Positions 30,402 to 32,823 of a stretch of DNA of 32,823 nucleotides are shown one piece after another. The stretch comes from Dimargaris cristalligena. Taxonomy: Eukaryota; Kickxellomycota; Dimargaritomycetes; Dimargaritales; Dimargaritaceae. Location: the NCBI GenBank assembly GCA_027576995.1, contig JANBQC010000307.1, positions 1 to 32,823 on the forward strand. Direction: 5' to 3'. Position numbers and translations under genes: made by a program. The notes under the pieces were generated by a model. The model searched no databases, had not been told where the DNA came from, and saw only the letters and a list, made by a program, of their open reading frames with translations. Each line of letters starts with the position of its first letter. The first letter of the stretch is position 1.

Positions 30402-32640
30402 ACTTTGCTGTAGTGGCTGAATCAGAGAACTGCAGTAGGATACGGTGCCGACTTCAACCTGAAGAGGGAAAGGGAGGGGAGTGAGGGGGGGGGGACAATG
30501 GCCACCTGGCCCATCCCTCAAGTTCGTCGATTATGGTATACGGTAGCCCATAGGTAGACCAGAGACTGGGTGTGAAAAAAATAATACTTTTATTAGGGGT
30601 TGGCAATGACCCCCCCCTCAAATACAGACTCTGTAGTAAGGGCGGTCAGGTCACTGGTAAGCCCACGTCAACATTCGATTTCCGTCTCTCTCCCCCCAAC
30701 AGATCAATCCTATTCATCCGATGGGAAATGCAAGTAAATACTTTGGAATAATGTTTGGTGTATGCCAGGGAGTTTACTGGAACATGCAACCGATATTATG
30801 ATGGACGAGGTTGATGGGGATGGCTGGATATGGCTATATGGAGCGAACAAAGAGAAGGTCAAAAAAACTGCCGACGTGTGGCGGGACCAAACATAGTTGG
30901 GAATTGTAATGCCAGAACTTATGGTGGAAGAAGGTAGGAGGGACGCGGGTGGGGTTCATTGCGGGGACCTCCTAACTAACCCTATAGCCGCCCGGTAAAC
31001 GTAAGTCCGATGAGCCTGGTCTCGATCCCCTTAACCAATTACTCTTCAATCGAAACAGGCGGTGTGAAAAGTCTAGTTGAGTCGGGGTTAGGCTAGTGAC
31101 GTCTCCAGTTTCGATTTAGCAGTGCCAATATAGCGGGTTAGCTTCAATGGCCCAGCCCGCCAAGTCTTTTCTAAATCTAGCATGCGGAGTGCGTATTCAA
31201 GGCTGACGGACGGGATCGTCGTTCGTAGATTCATGCTATAATTTCGCCCGTCATACTGCCGGTTTGTTGAATAAGATAGACACTACCACCGAGAATTTTT
31301 ATCAGAAGCTATATAGGGAGATTGGCCCAATATACACTGGGACTGGAGACCATTGCCCACCTCCCCCCCCTTTTTCCTGCACCTGTGGGATGCAGTGGGG
31401 TACCTCTCTATTACGCACTCTAGGTAGGATTAGACGACCAGCGACCGCATGGATATATGTTTTATTTCCGCAGGGTGGCCGAAACACGGTGACCCTGGAG
31501 TAGATGACGATTGACCGGCACTTAAACTAAACTGCACAGATAAAATAAATAGGCTGAGGATAAATGGCGGAATCGGATGACCTGCATCCCTCAGTCTATT
31601 TTAAGAAATATTATCATCCCCCTCCTAACCCCCCTTATCCTACACCCACTCCCATATACACAAATGGACATGTAAACCTTTAATGTTTTCTTCGAGTCGC
31701 CCAGACTAACGTCCATGTGCATAAATTGGGACGTGCCGTAAGGGCAAGGTGAACTTAGCTGCTGGGAAATGCCAAGCAAAGCGTGGGGCATGTGAATAAT
31801 AGTGGGCCGCAACACTAGCGGTGGAGGTTGTGCAGCGTGGGCTGCAAAAATATAATTACGAGCGGTCCTAGAGTCTCAATATTGGTGAATTGCGGCTGTT
31901 CAGCCCCCTTTACTATCATTACTATTGCGGCCATCTAATTGAGCCGCGGACCCCATTTGCCTACACCAGTCAGTGGTCATTTCCCGCCACAAATGATACC
32001 ACAAGGCCAAATATATATATATAGTAGAAGAAGACTTAGAAACAGGAAGAGGCAAAAAGGGCCTCGTGCGAACCTGATCGCTAAACAATCAATCACCGTC
32101 GGAATCCTTATTTTGGGATGGGATTCGTCGATAAAAATAGGTGTTTCCTATCAACTTAATAGGAAGAGGCCCGTAAATATCCGCATCGGCGGAAACAGAC
32201 CTACCTGGCTGGCCACAGCTGGAAAGGTGACGAGGCGGAGAAAAGTAAAAATAAATAACACTAGGTTGAACTATTGGTTCCCGAAACGGAGTGATGGAAT
32301 TCTGACGGACTCCCCCATAGGCAACTTTCGCATAGGAGTGCGGATAGTAGCAGAGGTACGTGTCGGTGGGGGAAGTAAAGTACCCAAGTTTTGGCCGTTC
32401 TAATCTCTATATTCCGCAGGCGTACACTGATGGAGACTGTTAAGGCAGAGGGCACTGTATACTTCCCCTCCTCTAAACCGAAGTCACAGGGCCAAAAATA
32501 TTCCCCATGGGAAAGTACGGCACAGTTAGTAGTGCCGAGCCCAAATAATCCCAATCCAGTCTGTCATAGACGCAGCCAAGACGCCCATGACCCACAGTTG
32601 GCTAACATTAACTGGTAGGATCATAGGGGGGATGCCGGCA

Positions 32641-32823
32641 TATAAAAGCCCGTGGCCGCGCCCTTCTCGTTTCACCATCATCAACATCATCATCATCACT
32701 TCCTCTCTCTCCCAACAGCATTCACCTGTTAGCCTTACCCAACCAGCTTCGCTTAGATTTCGGACACTTCGGCCAATTTCAACTCCCCTTAACCTTTTAC
32801 TCTCACTCCCCATTTCCCCAACT
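32641..32823 (+). promoter_or_regulatory. TATA box and leader of a gene beyond the window
   Basis: TATAAAAG at 32641-32648 in GGCATATAAAAGCCCG is followed by about 170 nt of C/T-rich, ATC-repeat-containing leader with no ATG on the + strand after it. This matches the promoter-plus-pyrimidine-leader style of the pirin and membrane-protein genes. The coding part would start past 32823. Confidence 0.55.

Larger units (their letters stand above)
28895..32640. other. 3.7-kb stretch without a recognisable gene
   Basis: It starts with a (GA)n run directly after the MEMO1 stop and ends at the TATA box of the next gene. Frames of up to about 150 codons exist (for example 31939-32403) but show no conserved motifs and begin without ATG or in poor context. 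A pair of strong hairpins lies at 30332-30401. Confidence 0.5.

Noticed and set aside
31939..32403. 154-codon plus-strand frame
   Set aside because: It has no ATG at its start, unusual composition and no motif; most likely chance, though it is the longest frame of the last 3 kb.
1..32823. CRISPR array, viral gene set, rRNA or biosynthetic gene cluster
   Set aside because: No spaced direct repeats, no viral hallmark proteins, no rRNA segments and no core biosynthetic enzymes were seen.

Overview
This window reads as nuclear DNA of a filamentous, probably early-diverging fungus. Supporting this are spliceosomal introns with GTAAGT-type donors and CTAAC/TACTAAC branch-site-like motifs, a fungal-type cysteine-rich GPI-anchored secreted protein, Mho1/MEMO1, pirin, the Rpc19 RNA polymerase subunit and a eukaryotic tRNA-Arg(UCG). 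Placement in Zoopagomycota/Kickxellomycotina is my guess from protein style and is not proven. No operon-like or prokaryotic organisation is present. One 10-N assembly gap lies at 20904-20913.

Layout, left to right: pirin (+, 3 exons, 566-2073); a long empty stretch with a MITE-like repeat; a four-pass membrane protein (+, 5644-6234); an AT-rich stretch (about 6.5-9.8 kb) with a GC-rich island, large palindromes, two more copies of the MITE-like repeat and a tRNA-Arg(UCG) gene (9128-9200); a mitochondrial-type PPR protein (+, 2 exons, 10047-12953); convergent to it, an FYRN/FYRC chromatin-type protein of the TBRG1 kind (-, 3 exons, 15583-13604); an interrupted small reading frame (16993-17253); a 12-cysteine GPI-anchored secreted protein (+, 19420-20001); RPC19 (+, 20994-21365); a secreted protein with a long Asp tract (+, 24263-25489); MEMO1/Mho1 (+, 7 exons, 26591-28894); then about 3.7 kb with no recognisable gene, ending in a TATA box and leader of a gene that begins beyond the window.

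The genes are unrelated housekeeping and lineage-specific loci and form no pathway. Eleven introns could be modelled, all 172-291 nt, and every splice pair keeps the reading frame and gives a conserved protein join. The most notable non-coding signal is a family of short (about 134-149 bp) inverted-repeat elements with about 30-bp imperfect terminal inverted repeats: three clear copies and a probable fourth, in both orientations, diverged largely by transitions. I found no CRISPR array, virus-like gene set or obvious new multi-gene system. The repeat family, the two secreted lineage-specific proteins and the interrupted frame at 17 kb are the best candidates for something undescribed.
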